From assembly GCA_037176725.1 (NCBI GenBank), contig JAZBRS010000026.1, forward strand, positions 147,509,501 to 147,573,500: DNA of 64,000 nt, read 5' to 3'. Source of the stretch: Posidonia oceanica (Eukaryota > Streptophyta > Magnoliopsida > Alismatales > Posidoniaceae). The notes under the pieces were generated by a model. The model was given only the letters and a program-made list of their open reading frames with translations, was not told where the DNA came from and did not search any database. Of the stretch, positions 1 through 12,297 are shown piece by piece (position 1 is the stretch's first letter; each line of letters begins with the position of its first letter). Position numbers and translations under genes: made by a program.

Positions 1-2850
1 GAAGGCTTTTAATGCATAGAAGCTAGGGAAAGATTTCCATCAGAAGCTCCAAGAAAATTCACACTTGTTTCGATTTTTTGGATAAAAAACGATTCCCACC
101 AAAAGTTGGGGTTAGGAATCTCTATCAAACGCTACCTTAGCTTTTGGAGGGAATTCCAAGTAAATAATATTTGTGCATTATGTTGCATATAGGAAATGCC
201 ACCGGGGTTATTAAGTTTGAATCTATGGTTGAAGAAGAAATAGAAATTAACAATGCACAAAAGGAGTTTCCATAAGATAATGTAGTGCAGAAACTAAAGG
301 GAATAAAACCCATAACATACATGAGATTTGATTGTTTTGAAGCAATATATGAGTTTTATACTAAATTTGGTGACAAGAAGGGCTTTGGAGTAAAGATATT
401 GAACTCTCATTGGAGAGATAGTTTTGTGGTAAGAGTAGCATTATCTTACAGCAAGGCTCGTAAACCGCCACCCAAAATGAATCTTCTGAGATATGAAGTT
501 AGACTACTATCAAAGTCAAATTACAGTAGGACTTAATATTCCATTTTTGAATTTCATAGAGTTAATTGAGGTTAGAAATCTTTGAGACATTCAAGATCAC
601 ATTTCTAACAATATGAACATATTTTCTATAATTTCTTTTAAAATATTTCACAATTCGAGTTTTTTAGTTGTGCTACACTAATACTCTTGTTTAACTCAAA
701 TCAGTGGTAGATTTAAGTTTTTTAAGAATTTTTTTTTATAAAAAATTCTATGATTTTTTTTCTATTTTTTATTCATCTCTTGACAAATGTGCATAAATCA
801 AGACAATTGTCCAAAACTACAGCAATTGCCATCTCGACATGCAATTAGTGCAGTCGCCTATTGGAGAGGCACTCGATGCCTCTTACAGAAAAGTTATATT
901 GTTTGAAAATGTACTTTGTGAGACACGTTGGCAACAAAATTGTCATAAGGCGTAACAAAATTTATGTTATATCCGCCAACATACACAACTTAACAAATGA
1001 TGTAATGCATGATAGAAATAAATGGAGACAAAGAATTCATGTTGCCCACCCCATACAATGGGGGGTTAAAGCATGATATTGTTGTTTTTTGTTTGGCCTA
1101 GCCAAGAGGGAGCTCCTAGCTCTACCATTGTTGGTGATAATGATGGTGGTGAACAAGAAGACGATGGTGACTCATGATGTGGTGGTGGTAGACTTGTTGG
1201 TTGTAATCCTCTAAAATCTTGCAAAACACACGAAATACCCACACAAATCTGCTGGCAAAATGTGCTTGCAAAATGTGCCTACAAAACCCGCTTGAAAGCC
1301 GCGTTGGCAAAATGCTCTTTGAATTATGTGTTTTGTTTAAGCTTGCCAAATGTGGCTCAGTATGTATTTTAGGTCATGTAATGGTATTTTGGAAAAAGAA
1401 GAATATAATCTTGCATGTGGAAGTAATTTTGTTGAATTTGGAGTTTATTTAAATAGGTTTTGATGGGTGCAAAGTTGGATGAAAGTTGAGCTTGGACTAG
1501 TGACTTTGAGTAGAAAAAAGGCTAAGTTTTGATGTTGGCTTGGGTTTTATGAGCGATAATAGTTTGGAAAACATGAAAAAGAGTGTCTTGAGCTTTCTTG
1601 ATCTAGAGAAACATTCGTCATCATAGTTTCATGAAAATCAAGATGTCTACTTTAGTTAATATTGATTATGGTGGTAATGAAGATGAAGGTAAAGGTGATG
1701 GTGGAGATAAACCAATGGGCTAGTGGTGGTGGTGGTTAGTTGGTGGTGGTGATGTTTTGAAGAATGACTATTTAATATTTTACATCATATAAGTTGGTTT
1801 AATAGCACCTAGTTAGATACACATGCAGTATTGGAAAACTTCAAATACCTCATACATTTATGTTTCATTCTTATTATTGGTAAATCATAATACTTTCTAA
1901 TAAAAACATACTTTGATTCCAAAATAGATTTGGTTCAAAAGAATAAGAATATCACTTTCCTAAAGGTCATGTTCAAGCTTGGTTCATATTGTAAACGTTA
2001 TAACTAATCTTATATTAGAAAATTTATGTTGTTTATGAATTATATATTTGTTCAAAAAAAAAAAAGTATCTAGACTTGGAATGTAAGGTTGTTGGATAGG
2101 TATTTTAGGTACTTTATTAGTGTATGTTGACACACACTCTCTTCTTCTCTAAATATATAGTTTAATTAACAAGTAACTAAAGGCAACGACAAATCAAGCG
2201 AGCGTATTGGACGAGAGCAATGCTAGAATGGAGGATATGGAAGCAATTAACAACATATGATAGACATTAAGGTACTACTTGGTTCAACCTTTCTAGATCA
2301 GCTTCTGGTGGGAGCTCTTATTTTCAAAAGAAAAAAAAAATCACACCAACCAATCATTTGAAAGTTCTTCTACACAAAAGCAAAATTTGAAAAGCCACCA
2401 TCTTCAACACATAATCAAAAGCCGTGGGAACCAAATTTTTTTCATAGAGATTATTTTTTTCTTTTGCAAAAGCTATCTTCCCAAAAGTTGAACAAAATGC
2501 TACATGAGACAAGAAGTACCTTAAGGAGGGTATTAGTAGAGAAATGCCCTTTAAATTAAAAGCAATTAGTCCAAGGGTCTTACGTATATATTTGTCACAT
2601 CTCCTATTAGAAAGGACTCCACTAAACACCTTCGACTTTCTTGGTTGACAAAAACTCTTCTCATAAGTAATCGTAACAACAACTGTTATTACCACTCAAA
2701 GAAATCTGGGTAAGGAGCGAGCAACGATGGATGAATGAAAATGAATAATCTTTTATCAGTCCCCATCCAAATCGAAAACAAATACCGATTTTCTAATCAT
2801 TGAAAGGCAATCAACATGCCGACCAATTCTACCTAGACAAGCCTCGAAAT
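1..2850. other. Intergenic DNA without a supported gene
   Basis: No reading frame here shows a recognisable domain. The short open frames are AT-rich and lack conserved motifs. Two GGT/GAT-rich simple-sequence patches lie near 1120-1200 and 1660-1760. The first 150 bases contain agaagct-type words like those near the ends of the Harbinger element at 9980-13128, so a degraded related MITE is possible, but no boundaries can be drawn. Confidence 0.5.
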
Positions 2851-2962
2851 GAGACTAATTTTTCGAAATAATATTTTTTTAATAAATTTTTACAAAAGTA
2901 GGCATATTCTCAAAGTTTTTTCAAAAGTAGGCATCTGACAGTGTTCAAGTGGACTCCACGTG
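2851..2962 (+). repeat. Left terminal inverted repeat of the MULE
   Basis: This end begins GAGACTAATTTTTC and ends in the E-box palindrome CACGTG at 2957-2962. It matches the reverse complement of 9594-9716 over about 110 bases, including a T/A-rich stretch, a paired tag at AAAAGTAGGCAT and the TCTGACAG word. Confidence 0.85.
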
Positions 2963-3199
2963 CCCACCTGGCCTGTTAGCTATTTTTTTTAGCAGCCGAG
3001 TTCAGTTTAAAATAAATTTGGGCAGTTTAAATAGAACTCGGCTACAAAAACTGCGTAGTAGTAGTAGGACCGATTCCATTCCAGCAGATACCCATTCCAT
3101 TCCAGCAGATACCCATTTCCAGTGCACCCCAACCCTCCGGCCCTACTTCCGTTCTCTGGTAGTTCTCTCTTGAAATCAGATTTTTATTGTGGTATTTCC

Positions 3200-3478
3200 T
3201 CTTGAAATCAAATCTTTCTTTGCTCTGGACAATGTATATATTTATTCAATCAAACATGCATATAACCGCTTGAAATCAGATCTTTCTTTGTTGTGGACAA
3301 TGTATATATTTATTCAATCAAACATGCATATAGCTGCTTGAAATCAGATCTTTCTTTGTTGTGGAGAATGTACATATTTATTCAATCAAACATGCATATA
3401 GCTGCTTAAAATAAGATCTTTTTTTGCTCTGGACAGTGTATATATTTATTCAATCAAGAATGCAATCAAACATGCATA
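3200..3478 (+). repeat. 68-bp tandem repeat, about four copies
   Basis: The unit begins near CTTGAAATCAGATCTTTCTT and contains TATATATTTATTCAATCAAA. Starts fall at about 3201, 3269, 3337 and 3405, a constant spacing of 68. A partial unit precedes the first copy. The array lies between the left inverted repeat and the transposase gene, so it occupies the presumed promoter or leader region of the MULE. Confidence 0.85.
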
Positions 3479-3654
3479 TTTTTCCCTTTTTTTGCATTGT
3501 CTCTGATTTCTTCTGTTTTTTTGCATTGTCTATGGTAGTTCATGCATTCTCAGATTTTTTTTTTATTTTTTGAACATATTTTCAATGTGTTGATATATTT
3601 TAGTCTTACAATGATAATATTTGAATATATCTTTCTTTGCTTTGTAGTGATAAT

Positions 3655-6418
3655 ATGGCAAATAGTATGGTGCCAATATTAGTTCACTGAGATGGAAATG
3701 TTGTTATGAATGGAAAACTCCGGAATATGAGAATTGTACTTCTAAAGTAGTCGATTTACGTCGTAAAAGTAAATTAATAGACTTGAAGAATAATGTGTTT
3801 GAACTTACCGGATTTGATCGACGTTATTATGATATTAAGATTTCATGTAAATAGCCTTTGCATGGTTCGTCGACTTGTGTTGAAATCACAAATGATGATA
3901 CGATAGAGATTATGTTGAGCTTGACTGATAAAGTGCTTACTGTGGAAGTGTATGTGGAAAAATTAGATTTAGATTATAGAATTGTATCTCAATCACACTA
4001 TGCACATTTTACCACAACCTTCACTCGAATGTTGGACTCTGATGTTGATCCAAGTTTCGTTCAATGTACTCCGGGATTTGAAACTGTGACACCAACTAGA
4101 GGATCACAATTTCTTCATAGACAATGGTATATGTACTTTTTTATTGTAAATAAATAGATGATCATATATTTCTTTGAAGTTAATATATCTCAATAATTTT
4201 CGTAGAGTTCCAAATCAATGGAGTGCGTTCTCTCCATACCATCACAATATGCATTCGTCCACCTATGAAGTTGGTGAGTCCTCAAGTCGTGCCCCTCCTC
4301 AACCAAACTTAGACTTGTCATCATATCATCATGTTCTTTCTCAATCGAACTTGGACTTGCCATCATATCATATGCAAGACAACACAGAACAACATGATAT
4401 GGAAAATGATACAAGGGGTTTGAATGATGAATTATCAAGTGATGAATACCAATCTAGAGAAGAAGGAACAAATATTATTCACTCTATGTCACTAGTGTTG
4501 AGCAATGAAGCAGATGATTATGTTGATGAACATTGCATAATACCGTGAACCATTGGAAGAGCTTCCTGACATATTTGATAATGAGGATTGGATAAAAAAT
4601 TCAGTTATAGAAGAAGCAGTTAATCCTATATTTCTCAACACTGAAGAAGGTTATGTACATGAAAATGTTGATGGTGTACCAGCTAATGTAGGTCATGTTT
4701 TTTGGCCTGACAAAATTTTTCCCACTAAAGAAGACTTAGTATATGCATTGCAAGCATGGCACATGAATCATTTTGTGCAGTACACAATAGTTGCATCCTC
4801 AAAGAGTAAGTATACAGTGAAGTGTATACAAGATGGTTGTCCATGGAGATTACATGCATCTGTGCTTAAGGGAAAGACTTTCTTCAAAGTCAAGAATTAT
4901 ACTTCAAACCACACTTGTAGTAATCCAAACTTATTATCTACTCATAGACAATGCAGTTCAACATTTGTTTGCAGGCTAATACTTCCATCAGTGAAAATGA
5001 GAATAAATGTTACTCCAGCAGAAATTATGGAAAGGGTGAAGACTGAAAAAAGGATTGACATTACTTACCAGAAGACATGGCATGCAAGAGTGAAAGCATT
5101 GAAAATCATCTATGACGGAGATGAAGAATCGTTTGCTGATCTAAGACGATTCATGAGTGTTTTACAAGTATCTAATCCAGAAACAGTGGTGGATTTTGCA
5201 TCCGACCACCAGACACTTAGTGTTGAACGTTTTTGCCGTGTCTTTTGGACTTTCGGCGCTTCAATTGCTGGATTTCGTAGTTGTAAGCCCGTCATTTCCA
5301 TAGATGGCACACATTTATATAGAAAATATCAAGGATCACTACTTATTGCTACAAGTTGTGATGCAAACAATGGTCTATTTCCACTAACTTTTGTAATTGT
5401 GGAGAAGGAAAGAATAAATGCTTGGACTTGGTTTCTAGATCGAATTGTAAATCTTGTAACAAATCAAACGGGATTGTGTATCATCAGTGATCGGTTCACG
5501 AGTTTGGCTATAGTTGTGCGAGAACAATTTCCTCCAAAGTTGGGACACGTACATCGTCATTGTCTACGTCATATGAGAGCAAATTTGACTAGAGCACACA
5601 AAGAACCTAAGTTACTTGAGAAATTTTATGAGTTAGAAGTGAAAGGCAATATGACTAAGTTCTACAAAAAAATTGAGGAAATCAAGAAATCTTATCCTAA
5701 TGGCTATAGGTGGATAATAGAACAAGAACATCTAAGTTATTGGACACTTGCATTTGATAATGGAAGGAGATATGGCATTATGACAACAAACATGTCAGAA
5801 AGTTTCAATAATGTCTTGAGGGGTGCTCGCGGTCTTCCCGTCACTGCATTGATTCTTATGACATTTTTGCGTCTAAACAAGTTTTTTGTAAAAAGACGTA
5901 AAGATGGTCTCCAAATGCACACCTTCTTTGCACCAAAGGTGGAAGGGATGTTTCAAAAAGCTACTGAAAAGGCAAGATACCTACGGATTGAAGCGTATCA
6001 AGGTCATGTTTACCAAGTAACAACTGCACATAGTAACAATTATGAGATATACTTGAATGGGGAGAAAACAACATGTAGTTGTGCATATATGCAACTACGA
6101 AGAGTACCTTGTTCACATGTTCTTGTTGTTTGTTCTCAAAATTATGCAAACATTCATACTGCTTCCTTAGTGGATAGACATTTTCAGAGCTCAGCTTATA
6201 GGGAAGCTTATACTTCTGTTTTTCATCCAATCCCTGACAAAAGATATTGGCCAGAGCGAGTGTCTTCTTACATGTTACCTCCAACAGAAATACGTAAATA
6301 TGGTAGACCAAAGTCCACAAGAATCAGAAATGAAATAGATGAAAACAGTGGTAGAAGAGTGAGATGTGGTATATGTAAGGTACTTGAACACAATAGGTCA
6401 ACCTATCCAAGTAGATAG
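3655..6418 (+). pseudogene. MULE transposase (MuDR/FAR1-like), decayed
   Basis: This would encode the DDE transposase that cuts and moves the element. Downstream of an N-terminal region (from the ATG at 3655) there is a canonical intron at 4127-4205, then a long frame from about 4541 to 6418. Numbered from 4553, it has a MuDR DNA-binding domain near residues 45-130, acidic catalytic residues at D251 (IDGTHL), D313 (ISDR) and E416 (MSESFN), and a SWIM zinc finger with C508, C510, C520 and H522. A terminal CCHC knuckle is spoiled because its last Cys is Tyr. Breaks seen are a TGA near 3690 and a shift soon after it, a TAG at 3852-3854, and a frame change near 4540 where the upstream frame stops at 4546-4548. 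The catalytic core is therefore open, but the full protein could not be made from this copy. Confidence 0.88.
4127..4205 (+). other. Intron of the MULE transposase gene
   Basis: A 79-base segment starts with GTATATG and ends with TTTTCGTAG. Removing it joins a conserved HRQW segment to RVPNQW in an open frame. The segment itself contains in-frame stops, which supports its being an intron. Confidence 0.7.
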
Positions 6419-6569
6419 GTAAATTAAATGATAATGTAAATTTAAATGATTATGTTAACTCATGTAAATATTTTATTTAAATGATTATGTTAATTGATAT
6501 GTAAGTTGTTTCAATTTCTCTGGTTTATTTTGTTAAATGGTGCTAACTCATGAAAATTTTGAAATACAG

Positions 6570-8824
6570 ATGGCCTCGCAGGATTTACTCTCCGGTCCAG
6601 TTGATTCTTCAGTTCTTACACTTCAGGAGAGTCATAGGTCATCACTGTTTGAATCACATATGGTAAGTTATTTTAATGTAATTCATTTTTCTTATTATCT
6701 TACATAAGTATTGTGGCTGAAATTTATCTCATGTGTCTGAAATTGTGGCTGAAATTATACGTCAATAATAGGAGAACTATCATGTTAAATGAAATTGTCT
6801 CATTTTATTTTCCAGATTAGTCTGTTTTTATAAAGTATTGAACTTCTTATTTTTTTTATTATGCAGGATAATCCAGGATTAATAAAGTGTATAGAACATG
6901 GACAAGACGTAAATGGATGAACAGTGACACACGAAGGTGTTCGTCAACATCTAATAGATGTAGGTTTCGATACAGTGAGTCGTTTGGGTCGTGTACAGTT
7001 GGACCATTCACTCCTTACTGCACTTGTGGAGAGATGGCGACCCGAGACACATACTTTCCACCTACGCCATGGTGAGATGACTGTTACTATGATGGATGTC
7101 GCCATCATTTCTAGACTTCGAGTAGATGGACCGACAGTTTATACATATTTGGGCAGAGATTGGTGACAGGAGTGTTTTGATGCTTTTGGTGTGATTCCTA
7201 CTGATTTTGAAAATCAAGGTTATGTCAAGTTGAAATGGTTGAGAGAGACATTCTTTCATGTGCCTGAGTATGCTACTGAGTTCCAAATTGCAGCTACTGC
7301 TCGTGCTTGGATTTTATATCACTTAGGCTGTAGTGTTCTTGCTGACAAAACTAGAAACAAAGTCCACTTGTAGTATTTGTCCTTCATCCAGAACTTCCAC
7401 ACTTGTAGCCAGTATGCATGGGGGATTGCAGCTTTGGCTCGTCTATATGTTTCGCTAGATAATGCTGCTCAAACTCATTGTAATTAACTTTCTGGATTTT
7501 TGACACGTCTACAGGTATAAAGAGTTTAATTAGTTACTATGATTATGTTACTTATATTGATACAATTATTTATAATTTCAACAGATATGGGCATGAGAGC
7601 ATGTTCATGTTGGAAGGCCTACAAGGTTAATGGCATATGCTCCAGCAGATCCTTTGGCTCCTTTAGGGTGCAGATGGCTTGTGCCACTCACTTGGAAGAG
7701 GAATGTTAAGTCACATCAGCTTGATTTCTACAGAAATGAGTTCGACATGCAACAAGCTGATCAGGTACAAATTGATAAAGTATATTACCTTTAATTCATT
7801 TGTATTTGTGTTATTGATATTCAATTTGATACTAGATATTTTGTTTATAACAGGTGATATGGCAGCCAAACGACCGGGTGCTCGTGGATTCTTTGCCACA
7901 CATCTGTAGAGATGGGTTTGACATCTAGCTTGCTCAAACCTGGATTACATGCTTTGAGTGTGTGGCAAGATACGTTCTAGACAGGGTTATGCGACAGTTC
8001 GATCTCTTACAGCACATACCTAATAACATGCCGATTGTCCAAATTCGAACAGCACAAGGAAGATCAGATATTAATTGGTCCCACGAGCATAGACATTATA
8101 TCACCGACTGGGAAAATAGAAGAAATCATATACAGACTCAGATGGATGATCTGTCAAATGATCCAGATGAGACCACGAGAGCATACATGATTTGGTATTG
8201 GAACATTACACATCGGTGGATGATTAACAGACTTTTACCGCCAGATATTACCTACCGTCCTCATGGTCGTGTTGAGAGACGATTGATAAATTTTAGTTTT
8301 GTTAATATTCTTTGCACTTAGAGGAAAATTTAATTTTCTTATTTATATGAATAATTTTTCCAATGTAGGTCCATACTATGTATGATATTCGTCAAGACGT
8401 GGAGGATATAATGCAGACTTACAGTCATGATCCAGATGTGATGCAAAGATCCCCGGGCATGCATCAAAAAATATTTGACTGCTTTACTGATTTGCATATC
8501 TCCCAGCACTACGACTATACCTTCACACAAATAGGTTTAAGCCAAGGAGGGGTGTCGAGCAGCATCCCATATATTCTACCTGAGGCAGATGTGGAGGCAG
8601 AAGCAAAAGAGGAGTATGGAGATGATGAGCTGGAGGGAGAGGGTGCTATCACGCAGATTCCCCTCCAAGTTAACACACACATCTTCTTTGACGACGAAGG
8701 TAACTCCAACTCCGACAATGAGGAAGGTGGCGTAACTCAAGAAATAGATGTAAGACCAAGCCAAGGATGTAGATATGGTCGTGGTTGAGGAAAAGGTCGT
8801 GGTGGAAAGAAGAAAAGAAAGTAG
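6570..8824 (+). pseudogene. Plant mobile domain (MAIN-like / PMD) gene of the MULE, decayed
   Basis: The plant mobile domain is found in host silencing proteins such as MAIN and MAIL1 and inside plant transposons; its biochemical role is unsettled. The ATG at 6570 opens a 31-codon exon with the family's N-terminal SGPVDSSVL and HRSS words. Introns follow at 6663-6866, 7515-7584 and 7765-7853, with another ending at 8368; all have recognisable donors or acceptors. The spliced exons read through the LIDVGFDTVSRLG, MTVTMMDVAIISRLRVDG and YAWGIAALARLY regions, and end in an acidic tail plus GRG/KKKRK. In-frame stops occur near 6919, 7164, 7371, 7485, 7925 and 8786. Because the frame is otherwise kept across exons, decay was mostly by point substitution. 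It lies about 150 bases downstream of the transposase, in the same direction. Confidence 0.82.
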
Positions 8825-9300
8825 CCACCTGTATTTATTTGATGTTTTTATGTATTGAACATCTTTGATTTGAATATATATGTTTAAGTTGTTGGTTGTA
8901 CTAATTTGTGGTTTGATTTGAATATATATCTTTAAGTTGTTGGTTGTACTGATTTGAATATGTATTGAATATCTTTGATTTGAATATATATGTTTGTAAC
9001 AACAGTTTATATTGAATTCTGATCTCAGTTTAAGTTCTGATCTGTTTAAGTTGTATATGTCTGTTTAAGTTTACATATTCAGTTTGAGTTCTAATGTGTT
9101 CTTAGGCAGAGATTGGATAAACAAGTTTGAAGGTGGGAACTTTAATATTTGTATTGATTTGTTTAAATTATTCTGATCTGTTCTTTGATTTGAATGTATA
9201 TGTTCTTTGATTTGAATGTATATGTTTGTACTGATTTGAATATGTCTGTTTAAGTGTTTAAGTTTACAACAGCATGTTCTGATTTGTTTTTTTTTCTGTT
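8825..9300 (+). repeat. Degenerate AT-rich repeats downstream of the PMD gene
   Basis: The words TTTGATTTGAATATATATG and TTTAAGTTGTTGGTTGTACT recur irregularly through this stretch. There is no coding signal. It is the 3-prime untranslated and subterminal part of the MULE. Confidence 0.55.
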
Positions 9301-9575
9301 AGAATTCGACGATTATACTACCGAATTCTGTGTAGATTGAAATCGACCGTTAAACTACCGAATTCTAATTACACTGAATTCGACAATTTAATTGCTGAAT
9401 TATATTTACACTGAATTCGACCATTTAATTACTGAATTATATTTACACTAAATTCGGCAATAATACTACCAAATTCAAGCGATGACACTGTGGCACCAAC
9501 TTAAACTGAACTCAGCTGTTATAGAACCGAATTCATTTTAAACTGAACTCGGTAGTCTAACTGTCGAATTCAATA
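9300..9575 (+). repeat. Subterminal GAATTC-type repeats of the MULE
   Basis: A 40-50 base degenerate unit carrying CCGAATTC or TGAATTCGAC recurs about six to eight times just inside the right inverted repeat. The left end has a related inverted pair, GCCGAGTTC and GAACTCGGC, at about 2995-3045. Clustered subterminal motifs are often transposase binding sites in DNA transposons; that role here is inference. Confidence 0.6.
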
Positions 9576-9593
9576 ATAAAAAAAAACAGTTGA

Positions 9594-9716
9594 CACGTGA
9601 AACCCACCTGAATCCTGTCAGATGCCTAGTTTTGAAAATACTTTAGAAATATGTCTACTTTTGTAAAAATTTATTAAAAAAATATTATTTTGAAAAATTA
9701 ACTGACGATTGATCTC
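9594..9716 (-). repeat. Right terminal inverted repeat of the MULE
   Basis: The reverse complement of this stretch starts GAGATCAATC and runs through the same T/A-rich block, AAAAGTAG and TCTGACAG words to CACGTG as the left end. It carries an additional 11 or so bases near the tip. Confidence 0.83.
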
Positions 9717-10610
9717 ATAGAATATTTGAAATTTGAATTGCTTGGCGTACCAATGTCAAAGTATCTGGTTGGAGTGGAATTCTTCGACCAACAATAAAAC
9801 AAGAGAAATTGTTAACGATTGTCTCGATCTAAGGGGCAAGATGGAAGCTTTGCAGTCTGTCAGGAACTCATTGACACCAAAAATCTAGAATTCTATCGGA
9901 CACAATTAATTCAAAGAATAGGAATCCACGGAGTGAATCGAGTACAAGTCTGACAAATAATGTTGGCACATATGATTTAGGATGCGTTTAGGATTGCTTC
10001 TACAGAAGCCAAATTCTATAAAAACCGGCAGAAGCTAGCTTCTGGAAAGTTTTCAAAAGTTGGGGATGTTGGTTGTTTCTAGCTTTTAACATTAACAAAA
10101 GACCAAAATGGCCTCAATTCAAAGCTAGTAAAAGTTCAACACAAATTTCATATCATTCATCTCTTTTGCCTACCATATGCAACATACTTGTATCTATTTT
10201 GGAACTAATAATAAGAATTTTTGTATGGATAAAAAGTAAACAAATAATATTTATGTGCAACTTATGGTATAATTTTTCCTTAAAAGAACAAGAGAAATAT
10301 GTTGTATAAGAGGAAGGAATTGAACCAACCAAGCTACCAGTAGACACGGAGGAATTGAAATAAAAAAGTATGTGCACCATCAGATGGAGTACCATATCCA
10401 TTTACTGAAATAAAAAAGTATGTGCACATTTAAATAGACCATAGCCTATCAAAACAAGTTCAAAACATTTAAATAGACCATTGCTTTCAAAAAAAAGTAG
10501 CAAACTACATGTAGAATAGTCAATGGAGTTTCCTTGTAATCCAAAATGAAGGCAAGCAATCCATATCTCCAAAATGAAGGCAAGCAGTCCATATCAAACT
10601 CCATATCAAC

Positions 10611-11746
10611 TCAAACTTTCCATAAATTCAACCTATCAAACTCCCTTGTAATCCACCTTTTCCTATTCTCTCCATCAAGAAGGTCAACAAAAAGTTTCCT
10701 TGTTGATAACTTTGCAAATTGTTCATATGCAAAGTTCCACTGTTTAGAATCATACTCTATTGTTGTCTCATTTAACAACTGTACACACTTATTGATGGAA
10801 TAAGCCTCTAGTCTTGCATGCATATCTTCTCTATGGCTTTGGAGTATTTCATTCTCCTTCTCATATGCAATTGCCACTCTATTCAACCCTTTCTCAACTC
10901 TTGTTGCAGCAGTTAGCTTCTTTGTATTCTTCTCTTTGGTGGGAATAGAAGTAGCTGTATTTCTTATTGGTGTGTTGCCCATTAACGTTTCTTGGCCAAT
11001 TGAGCTAGAACCTTCACAATTCATGCTATTCCTTCCACCCTGCAATAAACTTGCAAACCTAATATTACTGTTCATCATATCTTCATTTGTATCACAAGAA
11101 GGAGAAGGCAGCATAGCACTTGGGATGTAGACAACTTCCCCAGTGGCAACAGATCTAGCAAACAACTGATCCAATTTATCTTGATATTTATCATTCAGTA
11201 GGGGACCTTCATTGAACTTTTCAATCTTTGGATAACACTAAAAAAATGGAAAATCACACAATAAATAACTATATTACATAAAATCAAGCAATAAATAACT
11301 GTATTAGATATGTAAAACTAACAAATTTAAGTACTCACTTTGGCAAACATTTCCCATGACTCATCTGTGAACGAATAAATTTTTTCCTCCTCAGACGAAC
11401 CCTTTCCGGTTTGTTTTCCCAATATATTCCAATTCTACCAATCTTTCTTCAATGCATCCCAATGATTCATCAATTGAGCACGAGTATATGAAAATCCATT
11501 CCTCTCTTTGAACTTTCTCTCCAAATTTTCATAATCGTTCTTGTTTAATACTGTAGATGGCTTGTTTCCTACAGTTGCCTCTTTCAAACATATATCTATG
11601 AAACATTTTTCCTTGTTATCATCCCATGAAGCTTTTGGTTTCTTCAATGCCGAGGTTTCATGAACTTACTTCCTTTTACCCTTTTCTTTACTACTTGCAG
11701 CATTTGTAAATGGAACTAACACATTGCAATGTTGTTCTTCTGCCAT
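10611..11746 (-). pseudogene. Myb/SANT-like accessory protein of Harbinger (ORF1), decayed
   Basis: In PIF/Harbinger elements a Myb/SANT-like protein binds DNA and helps the transposase enter the nucleus. From the ATG at 11746 the frame gives a short leader, then a Myb/SANT-like DNA-binding domain (ASWDDNKEKCFIDICLKE, and W residues at NHWDALKKDW). A canonical intron at 11338-11238 follows, then the LDQLF and ATGEV region typical of the family, and a basic, Gln/Glu-rich helical tail ending at 10611. Two in-frame stops, a TAA near 11668 and a TAG at 11432-11434, break the first exon. The second exon, from 11237, is open for about 208 codons. Confidence 0.72.
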
Positions 11747-12012
11747 TGACCTTTAAAACATAATGCAAAAAAAAAGGTATTCACACAAGATTAATGAAAG
11801 ACAATTCTAATTGATTAATATGAAAAAGAAATGAATAAAGAATGAAAAACAACCACAATCTAGTGAAGTATGCAAATAAACTACCGAAGTGCTAGAGAAG
11901 TAGAAAAGGAATATGTAATGAAAACAATCACAATCTAGTTCATTAATATGAAAAACAACCACGACAAAATGATCAAATTTTCAATGCCCCCATGTGCAAC
12001 ATGAATCTCATC

Positions 12013-12297
12013 TCATATATGATCACGAAGTAATCCCATTTTAATTTCATCAGCTGTATTGAGTCCCTCCTCATTGACTCTGTTGTCACCAACCCCATTG
12101 TCCACATGTAATTCCTCATCTTGAAAAACTACAAGTATTTCATCATCAATTCTTTGCTCAATGATGAAGTTGTGGATGGCCATTGATGCAACTACAATCT
12201 TCACTTGTGTCAAGTAAGGAAAGGGAGACATCAAATTTAAAATATTCCAACGCTTCTTAAGAACACCAAAGGAGCGTTCTATGCCTTGAAAATACAA
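12013..12297 (-). pseudogene. C-terminal fragment of Harbinger DDE transposase
   Basis: The peptide contains IERSFGVLKKRWNIL, then TQVKIVVASMAIHNFI, the well-known C-terminal blocks of the PIF/Harbinger transposase (DDE_4 class). An acidic tail follows. Upstream on the minus strand (12300-12650) I cannot find the catalytic DGTH and GYP blocks, so most of the transposase is deleted or unrecognisable. It lies 5-prime of the Myb gene on the same strand. Confidence 0.75.

Larger units (their letters stand above)
2851..9716 (+). mobile_element. Mutator-like element (MULE) carrying transposase and plant-mobile-domain genes
   Basis: The element is about 6.9 kb and is bounded by long imperfect terminal inverted repeats at 2851-2962 and 9594-9716. 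Inside, on the plus strand, are a decayed MuDR/FAR1-class transposase gene (3655-6418) and a decayed plant mobile domain gene (6570-8824). Long inverted repeats with a MULE transposase define this superfamily. MULEs normally make 8-11 bp target duplications. The flanks here (gcctcgaaat and atagaatatt) do not match convincingly, so the insertion is probably old or one end is misplaced by some bases. The right end has about 11 extra bases relative to the left. Confidence 0.88.

Noticed and set aside
9700..9720. A clean 9-bp target duplication for the MULE
   Set aside because: The flanks gcctcgaaat and atagaatatt share only a few bases; I could not make a convincing match at any plausible end.
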